Assembly (NCBI GenBank): GCA_030427205.1
Contig: JAUHXC010000016.1
Location: forward strand, 62,001 to 126,000
Length of the DNA: 64,000 nt
From: a bacterium
Lineage (GTDB): Bacteria > Myxococcota_A > Bradymonadia > UBA7976 > UBA1532
Direction of reading: 5' to 3'
The notes beneath the pieces were generated by a model, which worked only from the letters and a program-made list of their open reading frames with translations, was not told where the DNA came from and made no database searches. Positions 1-8,114 of this stretch are shown here, piece by piece (the stretch's first letter is position 1; each line of letters begins with the position of its first letter). The position numbers were made by a program, and so were the translations under genes.

Positions 1-15
1 CCGCGAGGAGAACCG

Positions 16-1212
16 ATGACCGACTGGATGCTTTCCCCCGAGCTGGCGGCGCTGCGGATCCGCGTCCGGGCGATGGTCGACGAGCGCATCATCCCCGCCG
101 AGCAGGCCATCCTCGACGAGGACGCCCGCGGATCGCGGGAGACGCTGAAGGGCCTGCAGGCCGAAGCCCGCGCCCGCGGCCTGTGGACGCCGCACCTGCC
201 GGAGGACTTCGGCGGCCTGGGCCTGGGGGTCATGGGCATGGGCGCGCTCTTCCGCGAGATGGGGCGCAGCCCGCTGGGGGCCAAGGTCTTCAACTGCGAC
301 GCGCCCGATCAGGGCAATATGGACCTGCTGCTCAAGACGGCGAGCCCGGCGATCAAGGAGCAGTACCTGCGCCCGCTGTGCGCCGCGGAGATCACCAGCG
401 CCTTCTGCATGACCGAGCCGGCCCCGGGCGCGGGGGCTGATCCGTCGAACCTGCGCACCACCGCCCGCAAGGACGGCGACGGCTGGGTGATCGACGGCCA
501 CAAGTGGTACTCGACGGGCGGGGAGAACGCCTCGTTCCTGGTGGTGATGGCCCGCACGAGCGACGATCCGCGCACCGGCTCGACGATGTTCGTCGTCGAT
601 CGCCACGCCGCGGGCGTCGAGTACGTGCGCCGGATTCCGGTCTTTGCGCCCGACGTGCTCGATCACTTCGAGGGCGAGTTCCGCTTCGAGGGGGTGCGGG
701 TGGGCGCCGACGCGGTGCTCGGCGGCGAGGGGCAGGGCTTCCTGCTGGCCCAGAAGCGGCTGGTGCCGGCCCGCCTGACCCATTGCATGCGCTGGCTGGG
801 GCTCGCCGCGCGCACGCTGGACATGTGCCGGGACTACGTCGGCGCGCGCAAGAGCTTCGGCAAGCGGCTGGTCGAGCATCAGATGATCCAGGTCATGATC
901 GCCAACGCCGCCCGCGACATCCACAGCGGCAACCTGATGACGCTGCACTGCGCGCAGATGCTCGAGCAGGGGCTCGACCGCGAGGCGCGGCCGTACTCGT
1001 CGATGGCCAAGACCCACGTCGCCCGCACCTTGTGCCGGGTGCTCGACGACGCGATCCAGATGCACGGCGGGCTGGGCTACAGCGACGATCTGCCCTTCGG
1101 GCGGTGGTATCGGGCCGCGCGCGCCGCGCGCATCGCCGACGGGCCCGACGAAGTGCACCAGATGGTGGTGGCGCGGGACTACATGCGCGGTCGACTCGAC
1201 GTGCTCGTCTGA
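16..1212 (+). CDS. Acyl-CoA dehydrogenase family protein (ACAD10/11-like)
   Basis: Predicted FAD-dependent enzyme that alpha,beta-desaturates an acyl-CoA and passes electrons to an electron-transfer flavoprotein in the cytoplasm. The 398 residues have normal family length: a helical N-domain, a beta middle domain with FCMTEPAPGAGADPSN (about 133-148), and a helical C-domain with RKSFGKRLVEHQ and HGGLGYSDDLPFGRWYRAARAARIADGPDEVH (about 350-385). The RIADGPDEVH ending resembles the ACAD10/11 branch rather than the short-chain enzymes; substrate cannot be read from sequence. ATG at 16 follows a GAGGAG ribosome site. The next gene begins 28 bp downstream, so the two may be cotranscribed, although no functional link is obvious. 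Confidence 0.93.
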   Translation: MTDWMLSPELAALRIRVRAMVDERIIPAEQAILDEDARGSRETLKGLQAEARARGLWTPHLPEDFGGLGLGVMGMGALFREMGRSPLGAKVFNCDAPDQGNMDLLLKTASPAIKEQYLRPLCAAEITSAFCMTEPAPGAGADPSNLRTTARKDGDGWVIDGHKWYSTGGENASFLVVMARTSDDPRTGSTMFVVDRHAAGVEYVRRIPVFAPDVLDHFEGEFRFEGVRVGADAVLGGEGQGFLLAQKRLVPARLTHCMRWLGLAARTLDMCRDYVGARKSFGKRLVEHQMIQVMIANAARDIHSGNLMTLHCAQMLEQGLDREARPYSSMAKTHVARTLCRVLDDAIQMHGGLGYSDDLPFGRWYRAARAARIADGPDEVHQMVVARDYMRGRLDVLV

Positions 1213-1239
1213 TGCTGTCCGGCCGACCGGAGTAGAACG

Positions 1240-3522
1240 GTGCATCCGCTGCTGGAACATGGCCGGGCCCACGCCGATGTCTCGCTGGTGGCGCTCGGCC
1301 CAGACGGGCGCATCCTCGCCATCGACGCGGTCGGGGCGGGCTGGCTCGGCGTGGCGCCGGAGGCGGTGGTGGGGCAGGGGCCCTGGGTCTTCGGGGGCCT
1401 CGTCGGCGAGAAGGAGTGGCCGGCGACGTGGGCCCGCCTGGAGGCCGAGGGGCGGCTGCTCATCGAGGGCATGATCGTCGGGCCCGGCGGCCAGGCCTGG
1501 CGGCTGGCGCTGCAGCTGTCGTACGTGCCCGACGGCCACGATCGCGGTCCGTACGTCATGGTCGTGGCGATGCGCCACGCCGCCGTCGGGGCCGCGGGCG
1601 AGGGCGCCGACGGTCGGGGGCTGTCCCGGTTGAACTACGCGTCGGCCTTCATCGGCGACCCGCTGTTCGACTGGAACGTCGTCACCGACGAGCTGATCTT
1701 CAACGCCGCCGCGGCCCGGCTGATGGGCGTGGCGCCCGGCACGCAGATGACCGGCAGCGAGGCCGATGTGCTGCACCCCGAAGCATCGGCCGAGCTGGCG
1801 CCGGCGGTGCAGGGACTGCTGGCCGGTGAGCGCGACCAGATCGAGTCGCTGCAGCGCGTCGTCACGGCGGACGGAGCCGCGCGCGACTGCCTCGTGCGCA
1901 TGCGCGCCGCGGCCCGACGGCCCGACGGCCGGGCGCTGCGGGTGGTCATTCACGTCGTCGACGTCACTCGGCAGCAGGAGGCGCTCACCGCGGCCCGGGA
2001 GCAGCAGGAGCTCTTCGCCGCGGTGGCCCATACCAGCGCCGCGGCGATCGTCATCCTCGACCCGAACGGACAGATCGTCTTCGCCAACGCCCGGGCCGAG
2101 CAGGTGCTGGGGCTGTCGCGCTCGCAGGTGATCGAGCGCACCTACGACGATCCCGCGTGGCGCAGCACGGCCCCCGATGGCGGGCCCTGGCCCGACGAGC
2201 AGCAGCCCTTCGTCCGGGTGATGACCAGCGGCGCGCCGGTGCACGACATCGAGCACGCCATCGAATGGCCCGACGGCACCCGGCGCCAGCTCTCGGTCAG
2301 CGGCGAGCCGCTCTTCGGCGGCGAGGGGCGCATCGACCGGGTGCTCTTCACCGTGCACGACATCACCGAACGGGTCGAGGCGGCCGAGCGGCTCGCCGGC
2401 AGCGAGCGGCGACTGCGCGAGGTGCTCGATCGGCTGTCGATCGGGGTTCACCTGCTCGCCGCCGACGGCCGGCTGCTGTTCTCCAATCGGGCGGCGACGG
2501 CGTACGCCGAGTTCGAGGTCGACCGAGCCGATGGTCGGCGGCTGACGGCGGCCGGCTGGCAGGTACTCGACGCCGACGGGCGGCCTTTGCCCTTCGAACA
2601 GCACCCGCTGCAGCGGGCGTTGAAGGCCGGCGAGGGCAGCACCGGGGCCGAGGTGGGCATCCGGCGGGACGCCGACAGCCCGATCCGCTGGTTCCGCGTC
2701 GGCGCCCGGCCGCGCACCGACGCCGAGGGCGCGGTGGTCGACGTCGTCGCCGAGATGGTCGAGATCACCGATCAGCGGGCCCTGAGCACGCGGCTGCGCG
2801 AAGCCCGCCGGCTGGAGGCCATCGGGCGCCTCGCGGGGGGCGTGGCCCACGACTTCAACAACCTGCTGACGGTGATCCTGTCGGAGGTCGAGGTGATCGG
2901 CGCCGGGCTGGGCCTGGATGATCCGCTGCAGGTCGATGTCGGCGCGATCCGCCGGGCGGGCGGGCGCGGGGCGGCGTTGGTGCAGGCCCTGCTCGGCTAC
3001 GCGCGGCGTCAGTTCCGCCAGCCGCGCTCGGTGACGTTGCAGGGCATGATCGACGGGATCTGGCGCCGCTGGTGCCGGCGCGCCGGCATGGGCCTCGACG
3101 GTCACCTGGCGCTGCGCGACGGGGCAGACGTCGCCTATCTCGATCCGAACCAGTTCGAGCAGGTCTTCGAGGCGCTGCTCGACAACGCGGCCGACGCGAT
3201 GCACGGCGTCGGTCGATTGCAGGTCCGCGCCGGGCGCGTCACGCTCGCCGACGGCGATCCCCACTGGCCGATGCTGCCCGCCGGGGCCTATATCCGGCTG
3301 GCGGTGAGCGACTCGGGGCCGGGGGTGCCGACCGACGTGCTGCATCGCATCTTCGAGCCGTTCTTCAGCACCCGCGGGCGGGGCATGCGCGCGGGGCTGG
3401 GGCTGGCCAACGCCCACGGCATCCTGCGTCAGAACGGCGGCGATGTGCGGCTGGCGTGCAATGGCCCGACGGGCGCCACCTTCGAGGTCCTGTGGCCTTT
3501 CGAGTCGGCGCCGGGCGGCTGA
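1240..3522 (+). CDS. Soluble multi-PAS sensor histidine kinase
   Basis: A 760-residue cytoplasmic histidine kinase with no membrane segment. I see four PAS-like units at about 15-110, 150-255, 265-385 and 395-515. These are followed by a HisKA-type H-box GGVAHDFNNLL with the phosphorylated His at about 537, an N-box DNAADAM near 648 and the G1 motif SDSGPGVP near 692. The GGVAHDFNN form is typical of kinases that often carry a C-terminal receiver, but here the protein stops after the ATPase domain. No response regulator is adjacent, so its partner lies elsewhere. The start is GTG at 1240; the upstream ribosome site is weak (AGTAGAACG), so the exact start is moderately certain. Signal sensed is unknown. 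Confidence 0.9.
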   Translation: MHPLLEHGRAHADVSLVALGPDGRILAIDAVGAGWLGVAPEAVVGQGPWVFGGLVGEKEWPATWARLEAEGRLLIEGMIVGPGGQAWRLALQLSYVPDGHDRGPYVMVVAMRHAAVGAAGEGADGRGLSRLNYASAFIGDPLFDWNVVTDELIFNAAAARLMGVAPGTQMTGSEADVLHPEASAELAPAVQGLLAGERDQIESLQRVVTADGAARDCLVRMRAAARRPDGRALRVVIHVVDVTRQQEALTAAREQQELFAAVAHTSAAAIVILDPNGQIVFANARAEQVLGLSRSQVIERTYDDPAWRSTAPDGGPWPDEQQPFVRVMTSGAPVHDIEHAIEWPDGTRRQLSVSGEPLFGGEGRIDRVLFTVHDITERVEAAERLAGSERRLREVLDRLSIGVHLLAADGRLLFSNRAATAYAEFEVDRADGRRLTAAGWQVLDADGRPLPFEQHPLQRALKAGEGSTGAEVGIRRDADSPIRWFRVGARPRTDAEGAVVDVVAEMVEITDQRALSTRLREARRLEAIGRLAGGVAHDFNNLLTVILSEVEVIGAGLGLDDPLQVDVGAIRRAGGRGAALVQALLGYARRQFRQPRSVTLQGMIDGIWRRWCRRAGMGLDGHLALRDGADVAYLDPNQFEQVFEALLDNAADAMHGVGRLQVRAGRVTLADGDPHWPMLPAGAYIRLAVSDSGPGVPTDVLHRIFEPFFSTRGRGMRAGLGLANAHGILRQNGGDVRLACNGPTGATFEVLWPFESAPGG

Positions 3523-3611
3523 CGTTCGCCGGGTGAGCCGCGCATCGATTTGCTTCGTCCGGCCGCTGCGCGCAGGATGGGCCAGAACCGCATCCCCAGG
3601 GAGGTGAAGCG

Positions 3612-4364
3612 ATGCGTGCGATGCGTATGATCCGGCGCGTGCTGTTGCCCGGCGCCGTGGCCCTCTTCGCCGTCGGCTGCTCGGTGGACACCGCCGATGA
3701 CACCGACGTCAACGAAGACAAGCTGCACGGCAAGTATCAGGTGCACTACTACGAGGGCGACCGCAATCTGCAGTACTATGCCCAGCTGCGGCTCGGCGGC
3801 CCGACCGGCACCACCATCCGGCTGACCCAGGGCAGCATGGCCGTGGAGGGGCAGTCGATGCGGGTGGTCGACGGCGACGCCAACCCGATCAACCTCGCCG
3901 GCACCTACTACGTGCTGCTTCAGTCGAGTGATGATCCCGGCGAGAGCCACACCTTCACCTGGACCCGCAGCGACGGCAGCACCCACGAGAATACCATCGC
4001 CAGCGTGCCCGCCTTCACCGTCACCGCGCCGATGGCCGGGGCGAGCCACGCCGCGGGCGATCTCAAGATCACCGTCGAGGGCCCGGCGCTCGGCGCGGGG
4101 CAGCACTATCAGGTGAGCCTCTTCGCCGAGAACGACGCCGGCGAGGGCCAGGACGGGCTGCTCGTCGAGCGGACCGAGGCGGGCGATGAGGTCATCTTCC
4201 CCGCCGATGACATCGCCCGCCTGCCGCCGGGTGAGGTCGAGGTCCGGGTGCGCCGGACCCATACCGCCGCGCCGCAGGCCGGGCACGACGCCGAAGGCGG
4301 TGAGCTGATCTCGAGCCGGGTGGCCCCGCCGTTCACGATCGTCGTCGGCGGCCCCGGCAGCTGA
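3612..4364 (+). CDS. Putative lipoprotein of unknown function
   Basis: 250 residues. A basic N-terminus and hydrophobic stretch end in the lipobox AVGC with the lipidated Cys at about 23. This predicts a lipoprotein anchored in the inner or outer membrane. The mature part is polar and beta-rich. A second segment from about 135 (FTVTAPMAGASHAAGDLKITVEGP) looks like a C-terminal Ig-like beta-sandwich. I recognise no catalytic motif. ATG follows an excellent ribosome site, GGGAGGTGAAGCG. The stop codon lies inside a palindrome shared with the converging PilZ gene. No functional assignment is made. Confidence 0.75.
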   Translation: MRAMRMIRRVLLPGAVALFAVGCSVDTADDTDVNEDKLHGKYQVHYYEGDRNLQYYAQLRLGGPTGTTIRLTQGSMAVEGQSMRVVDGDANPINLAGTYYVLLQSSDDPGESHTFTWTRSDGSTHENTIASVPAFTVTAPMAGASHAAGDLKITVEGPALGAGQHYQVSLFAENDAGEGQDGLLVERTEAGDEVIFPADDIARLPPGEVEVRVRRTHTAAPQAGHDAEGGELISSRVAPPFTIVVGGPGS

Positions 4365-4377
4365 CCGCAGCGGTCAG
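4361..4377. terminator. Palindrome spanning two converging stop codons
   Basis: CTGACCGC A GCGGTCAG is a perfect 8-bp inverted repeat. It contains the TGA of the plus-strand lipoprotein (4362-4364) and the TGA of the minus-strand PilZ gene (4374-4376 on the plus strand). There is no T-run, so a bidirectional transcript-end hairpin is an inference. A similar palindrome sits at the next convergent gene end (19816-19831). Confidence 0.35.
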
Positions 4378-7300
4378 GGCAGCGGGATCTTGCCGGTGAG
4401 CATGCGCGAGACGTAGCGCCCGATGTGCACCCGGGCGTCGCGCGTCAGCTCCTCGAAGCGCAGGCCCAGCCCCGACGGCCGACCGCCGTCACCGCGCCGC
4501 ACCCGCCGTACGAGCCCCCGGGCGTTGATCGCCCGCCCACCGGGCAACTCGAAGAAGACCTCGACCGCCTGACCCACCGTCAGGCCGTGCTGGGTATTGA
4601 CGAACATGCCATCGACGCTGATGTCGCGGCTGAAGCCGGTGAAGAACTGGTCGCCGGCTTCGATGCCGACGCGCACGCCGAGCGAGGCCCGCGGGGCCGA
4701 CTCGGGCTCGGGCTCGCTCGGCGGCGCCGCGGCCGGGGCGGGCAGCGCGCGCTCGGGTTTGGGGGCCGGGCGCCCCTGGCGTCGGCGCATCAGCGCGGGC
4801 AGCGCGTCGAGCCCGTCGTCGCCGTGGCCGGGCATGTCGAGGCTGACCCACGGATCGTCCGCCATGTCGCCGGCGAGCGCCGCGAAGCGATCGGTCACCC
4901 GGCGCTGCTCGTCCGCCGCGTCGGGCGCGCCGTCGAGGGCGGCGTCGATGGGATCGATCTCATCGGCCCGGCGGGCGGCGTCGAGGGCGTCGGCGAGGCT
5001 GGCCGACGGCGCGACCGGGCTCGAACGCCACGGATCGAGCGGCAGCTCCGGGCTGTCGCCGGCGCGGGCGAACGCGCCCGGGTCGAATGGCATCGTGCCT
5101 CGGTCGCTGCGGCGCGTCGGATCGGGATCGATCGCGCCGTAGGCCGCCGTGTCGGTGGACGGGCGCGCCATGCCGTGCAGCGTGATCTGTATGTCATGCC
5201 CGGCGCCGCTTTCGGTGCCACTCTCGGTCTTCTGCCGGGTATCCTGCCGTGCCTCCCAGATGTCATGGCTGACATCATGTGTGTCATCGGCGGTCATGCG
5301 GGCGATGCCATTGCCCATGTCATCGCTGATGTCATCGGTGATGCCACCGGGGGTGCCATCGGGGGTGCCATCGTCCGTGCCGTCAGCGCGCGCCGGCGCT
5401 GAGGGCTGCGGTTCAGCCGCGGGCCGGACAGTGCGCGCGGTGGCATCGGCGCTGCCCTGGGCGCTGTCATCGAGCACGGGCGGTGGGCCGGCCGGCTCGG
5501 CGCCGAACGGCGTATCGTCGACCCGGTCGCCGTCGACCGGCGCCAGCGCGTCGGACAGCGCGTCGGCGAGGATGTCGGAGTCGAGCGCAGCCCAGGGGTC
5601 TTCGGCCGATGCGCGCGGATCGTCCGCCGGCAGCGGGCTGCCGCCCCGCCCTGCGCCGCTGTCCATCGAGCCGTCGGGGAAGGCGTGCAGGGCGCGAGGA
5701 GCCGGCCAGTCGAGGCCGGTGAGCTGGGTATCGGCGAAGCCGTTGTCGTCGAAGACGTCGTCGTCGAACGCGCCGGGCTCGACCGCGTCGGGGTCGAGGT
5801 CGAGCGGCAGCGCGCCCGGTCCCGAGGGCGCGGCGTGCGCGTCGCCCACCGATGTCGTCCCGCCGGTTCGCCCGGGGTCGGTCGAGCCGGACAGGGTCAT
5901 CGGCGTCGCGGCCGGCTGGGTCAGCGATGGCACCTCGAACGGGTTGGATGTCCGCAGATCGAAGACCGGGTCGATGAGCGCGGCCCCGAAGTCGGTGGCG
6001 ACGTGATCGGGCGTGCTCTCGTCGACGTCGGCGGCCGCGGCGTCGCTCTCGGGCTCGGAGCCTGGTTCGTCGAGCGCCCGCGGGCCCCAGCCGTCTTCGC
6101 CGGGGTCGTGGGGCGCGGGCAGCAGGCTGCCGCCCGGCGGGGTGTCGGCCATCGCCGGCGACCAGGGGCGGGCCGTGGGGCGGTTGGTCACCCGCATCTG
6201 CGCAGATTCGAGGTCGGCGCTGCTCCGGTGCTGCGGCCCGCGCTGGGGGTCTCTGCGCTCTGGGTCGCTGTGCCGCGGGTCGCTGTGCCGCGGGTCGCTG
6301 TGCCGCGGGTCGCTGTGCCGCGGGTCGCTGTGCCGCGGGTCGCTGTGCTGCGGCTGCGCGCCGTCGGCCTCGTGCGCCGCGTCAGTGGGTACGCTCGGTT
6401 CGGGCAGGCTCGCTTCGGGCAGGCTCGCGCCCACCGGCAGGCTGGTCGGCCGCGCGGTCTGCTCGGCGCCGGCGTCCTCGGCGAAGGCGGCGTCGAGCTC
6501 GGCGGCGAAGTCGTCGCCGAAGATGTCCCGCTCGTCGTCGGCGAACGCGTCGAGCTCGATGTCGTCGAGGCCGCCGTCGCGATCGCTGCGGGAGAACGCC
6601 GCGCTCAGGGCCGACTCGAAGGCGTCATCCACCTCGACCACCGGCTCGGCCGATCCGAGCGGTGCGCCGATGTCGTCGAACGCCTCGCCGAGGTCGACGC
6701 CGTCGATCTCGCCGGTGTCGACGACGTCGCCGTCGGCCGGCGCGCCGATCGCCGCCGACTCTTCGGCGAACGGATCGTCGAGCTGCAGCTCGTCGAACTC
6801 GCTGTCGGTGACCGGCGCCTCCGCCGGGGTCGGGCCATCGTCCATCGACCAGTCGGCGCCTTCGAGGGCCGGGCCCTGGCCGGTGACGTTCTCCACGAAG
6901 CCGAACGGCGCGTCGAGGCTGTCGTCGAAGTCGTCGAAGGCGTCGAAGGGATCGCGGGCGATCTCGTTGACGCTGGTGCGGGCCGCGGGCGGTCGCCGGC
7001 GCTCGACGAGCATGGCGACCTCCTGGCCGAGGCCGGCGGCTTCCCATTCGAGCAATGAGTCGGCGTCGTCGAGCGGGTCGATGGCGGCGTCCACCGCGTC
7101 GCTGGCCTCGGCGGCCTCGAGCGGCGGCTCGACCGTCGTGCCCAGCCAGCGGGCGAGGGTCTCTTCGCCCGGGTCGAGGTCGGCCTCGTCGATGTCGATG
7201 TCGATGTCGATATCGTCGACGTCGTCCGGCGGCGAGCGCATCAGGCTGCGGGGGCGGCGGACGGCGGTTCGGGTATCGTCGAGCAGCGCGCCGATGTCGG

Positions 7301-7973
7301 CCGGGCCGTCGCCGGTGAGCGTGACCAGGGCGTCGTCGGTGGGGTCGAGGTTGTCTTCGAAGGCGACGAACGGGTCGAGGGTCACCGGATCGTATTCTTC
7401 GATCCGGGCCGCTTCGACCGTGCGGGTGCCCGCGTTGTCCGGTGGCGGATGAACGACGGTGTCCACCGGGCCTTCGAGGGAGCTGGGGTCGTCGTCGTCG
7501 ATGAGCTGGCCGAGCAGCGCGGCCTCCTGCTCGACGGCGGGGGAGGGGCCGCGGTCGGTCCGGACCGGGCGCAGCGGGCCGGTGCGCCGGCGCTCTCCGA
7601 ACGCCCGGGCGACGACCCGGGAGAGCTCGGCCGGGCTGAGTTCGATCTCGTCGGCGAGGGTCGAGCGCAGCCGATCGCGCAGTCGGCGCAGGGCCAGGTC
7701 TTCGTTCTCGATGCGTTCGAGCCCGGCGCGCCAGTCGGAGAGGCTGCGTTCGAGCACGGCGATGGCCTCTTCGCGGCTGCCCAACGCATCGGCGCGCGCG
7801 GCGAGCACGGTCGACAGGCGGCCGGCGATCGCCTCGGGCACGGGCTGTCCCAGAGCGCGGGCCCGCGTCGCGAGCGTCTCCCATTCGCTGCGGGCCTGCT
7901 GCTCTCTCGACGCCTGGGCCGCTTCCATTTCGGCGAGTCGCCGCGCATGTGCGGCCATCCCGTCGACGGACAC
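4374..7973 (-). CDS. Large PilZ-domain protein with long disordered acidic middle
   Basis: About 1199 residues from a GTG at 7973, chosen because GGAGG lies 8 bp upstream; an ATG at 7958 is possible. The N-terminus (about 5-130) is a charged helical, coiled-coil-like region. Residues about 130-1080 are low-complexity and very acidic, rich in DDIDIDID and PDG-type repeats, with a six-unit HSDPR repeat. The last about 100 residues form a PilZ domain of the kind common in myxobacteria (SRDISVDGMFVNT, RGLVRRVRRGDG, GLGLRFEEL). PilZ domains often bind cyclic-di-GMP, but the usual RxxxR plus DxSxxG pair is only partly present: D-I-S-V-D-G is there, the Arg motif is not clear. A motility or surface signalling scaffold is an inference. 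Confidence 0.85.
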   Translation of the reverse strand: MSVDGMAAHARRLAEMEAAQASREQQARSEWETLATRARALGQPVPEAIAGRLSTVLAARADALGSREEAIAVLERSLSDWRAGLERIENEDLALRRLRDRLRSTLADEIELSPAELSRVVARAFGERRRTGPLRPVRTDRGPSPAVEQEAALLGQLIDDDDPSSLEGPVDTVVHPPPDNAGTRTVEAARIEEYDPVTLDPFVAFEDNLDPTDDALVTLTGDGPADIGALLDDTRTAVRRPRSLMRSPPDDVDDIDIDIDIDEADLDPGEETLARWLGTTVEPPLEAAEASDAVDAAIDPLDDADSLLEWEAAGLGQEVAMLVERRRPPAARTSVNEIARDPFDAFDDFDDSLDAPFGFVENVTGQGPALEGADWSMDDGPTPAEAPVTDSEFDELQLDDPFAEESAAIGAPADGDVVDTGEIDGVDLGEAFDDIGAPLGSAEPVVEVDDAFESALSAAFSRSDRDGGLDDIELDAFADDERDIFGDDFAAELDAAFAEDAGAEQTARPTSLPVGASLPEASLPEPSVPTDAAHEADGAQPQHSDPRHSDPRHSDPRHSDPRHSDPRHSDPERRDPQRGPQHRSSADLESAQMRVTNRPTARPWSPAMADTPPGGSLLPAPHDPGEDGWGPRALDEPGSEPESDAAAADVDESTPDHVATDFGAALIDPVFDLRTSNPFEVPSLTQPAATPMTLSGSTDPGRTGGTTSVGDAHAAPSGPGALPLDLDPDAVEPGAFDDDVFDDNGFADTQLTGLDWPAPRALHAFPDGSMDSGAGRGGSPLPADDPRASAEDPWAALDSDILADALSDALAPVDGDRVDDTPFGAEPAGPPPVLDDSAQGSADATARTVRPAAEPQPSAPARADGTDDGTPDGTPGGITDDISDDMGNGIARMTADDTHDVSHDIWEARQDTRQKTESGTESGAGHDIQITLHGMARPSTDTAAYGAIDPDPTRRSDRGTMPFDPGAFARAGDSPELPLDPWRSSPVAPSASLADALDAARRADEIDPIDAALDGAPDAADEQRRVTDRFAALAGDMADDPWVSLDMPGHGDDGLDALPALMRRRQGRPAPKPERALPAPAAAPPSEPEPESAPRASLGVRVGIEAGDQFFTGFSRDISVDGMFVNTQHGLTVGQAVEVFFELPGGRAINARGLVRRVRRGDGGRPSGLGLRFEELTRDARVHIGRYVSRMLTGKIPLP
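5282..5383. repeat. 12-bp periodic TG(C/T)CAT array inside the PilZ gene
   Basis: TGYCAY cores start at 5282, 5306, 5318, 5330, 5342, 5354, 5366 and 5378, an exact 12-bp spacing from 5306 onward. On the coding strand they read as GATGGCATC-like units and encode a four-residue repeat (D-D-x-x / D-G-T-P). The same core recurs as an 11-bp array at 44804 and a 21-bp array at 60610, in unrelated genes. Confidence 0.7.
6262..6351. repeat. Near-perfect 15-bp minisatellite (six units) in the PilZ gene
   Basis: Units of GGGTCGCTGTGCCGC start at 6262, 6277, 6292, 6307, 6322 and 6337; only the last differs, by one base. They encode HSDPR repeated in frame in the disordered part of the PilZ protein. Near identity at nucleotide level implies recent expansion or ongoing homogenisation, so copy number may vary between strains. 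Confidence 0.9.
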
Positions 7974-7999
7974 GCTCACCACCTCCGTTCTCCGGCGAG

Positions 8000-8005
8000 A
8001 AGGTA
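8000..8005 (-). promoter_or_regulatory. Candidate extended -10 for the PilZ gene
   Basis: Read on the minus strand, TGCTACCTT fits an extended -10 (TG-n-TAnnnT) ending about 26 bases before the chosen GTG start at 7973. It resembles the -10-like elements TGCTAGACT and TGCTATCGT upstream of other genes here. No convincing -35 is seen. Confidence 0.3.
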
Positions 8006-8067
8006 GCACGGCCCGCCGCCGGGAGCGATGTCGCCGTCTGGGGGTGTGTCGACCGAGGGGTGATCGG

Positions 8068-8073
8068 TATCCT
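8068..8073 (+). promoter_or_regulatory. Candidate -10 (TATCCT) before the (GE)n lipoprotein
   Basis: TATCCTGCCC lies 24 bp before ATG 8097 and 42 bp before the preferred GTG 8115. The -10 plus TGCC discriminator pattern repeats at 17931, 20584, 23486, 42153 and 53783. The -35 region is not clear, hence the low confidence. Confidence 0.3.
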
Positions 8074-8114
8074 GCCCCGGCGAAGGCGATCTTCGCATGA
8101 TCGAGGGGAGCGCG

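Noticed and set aside
6262..6351. CRISPR-like regular repeats
   Set aside because: The 15-bp units abut with no spacers and are in frame within the PilZ gene; no cas genes are present.
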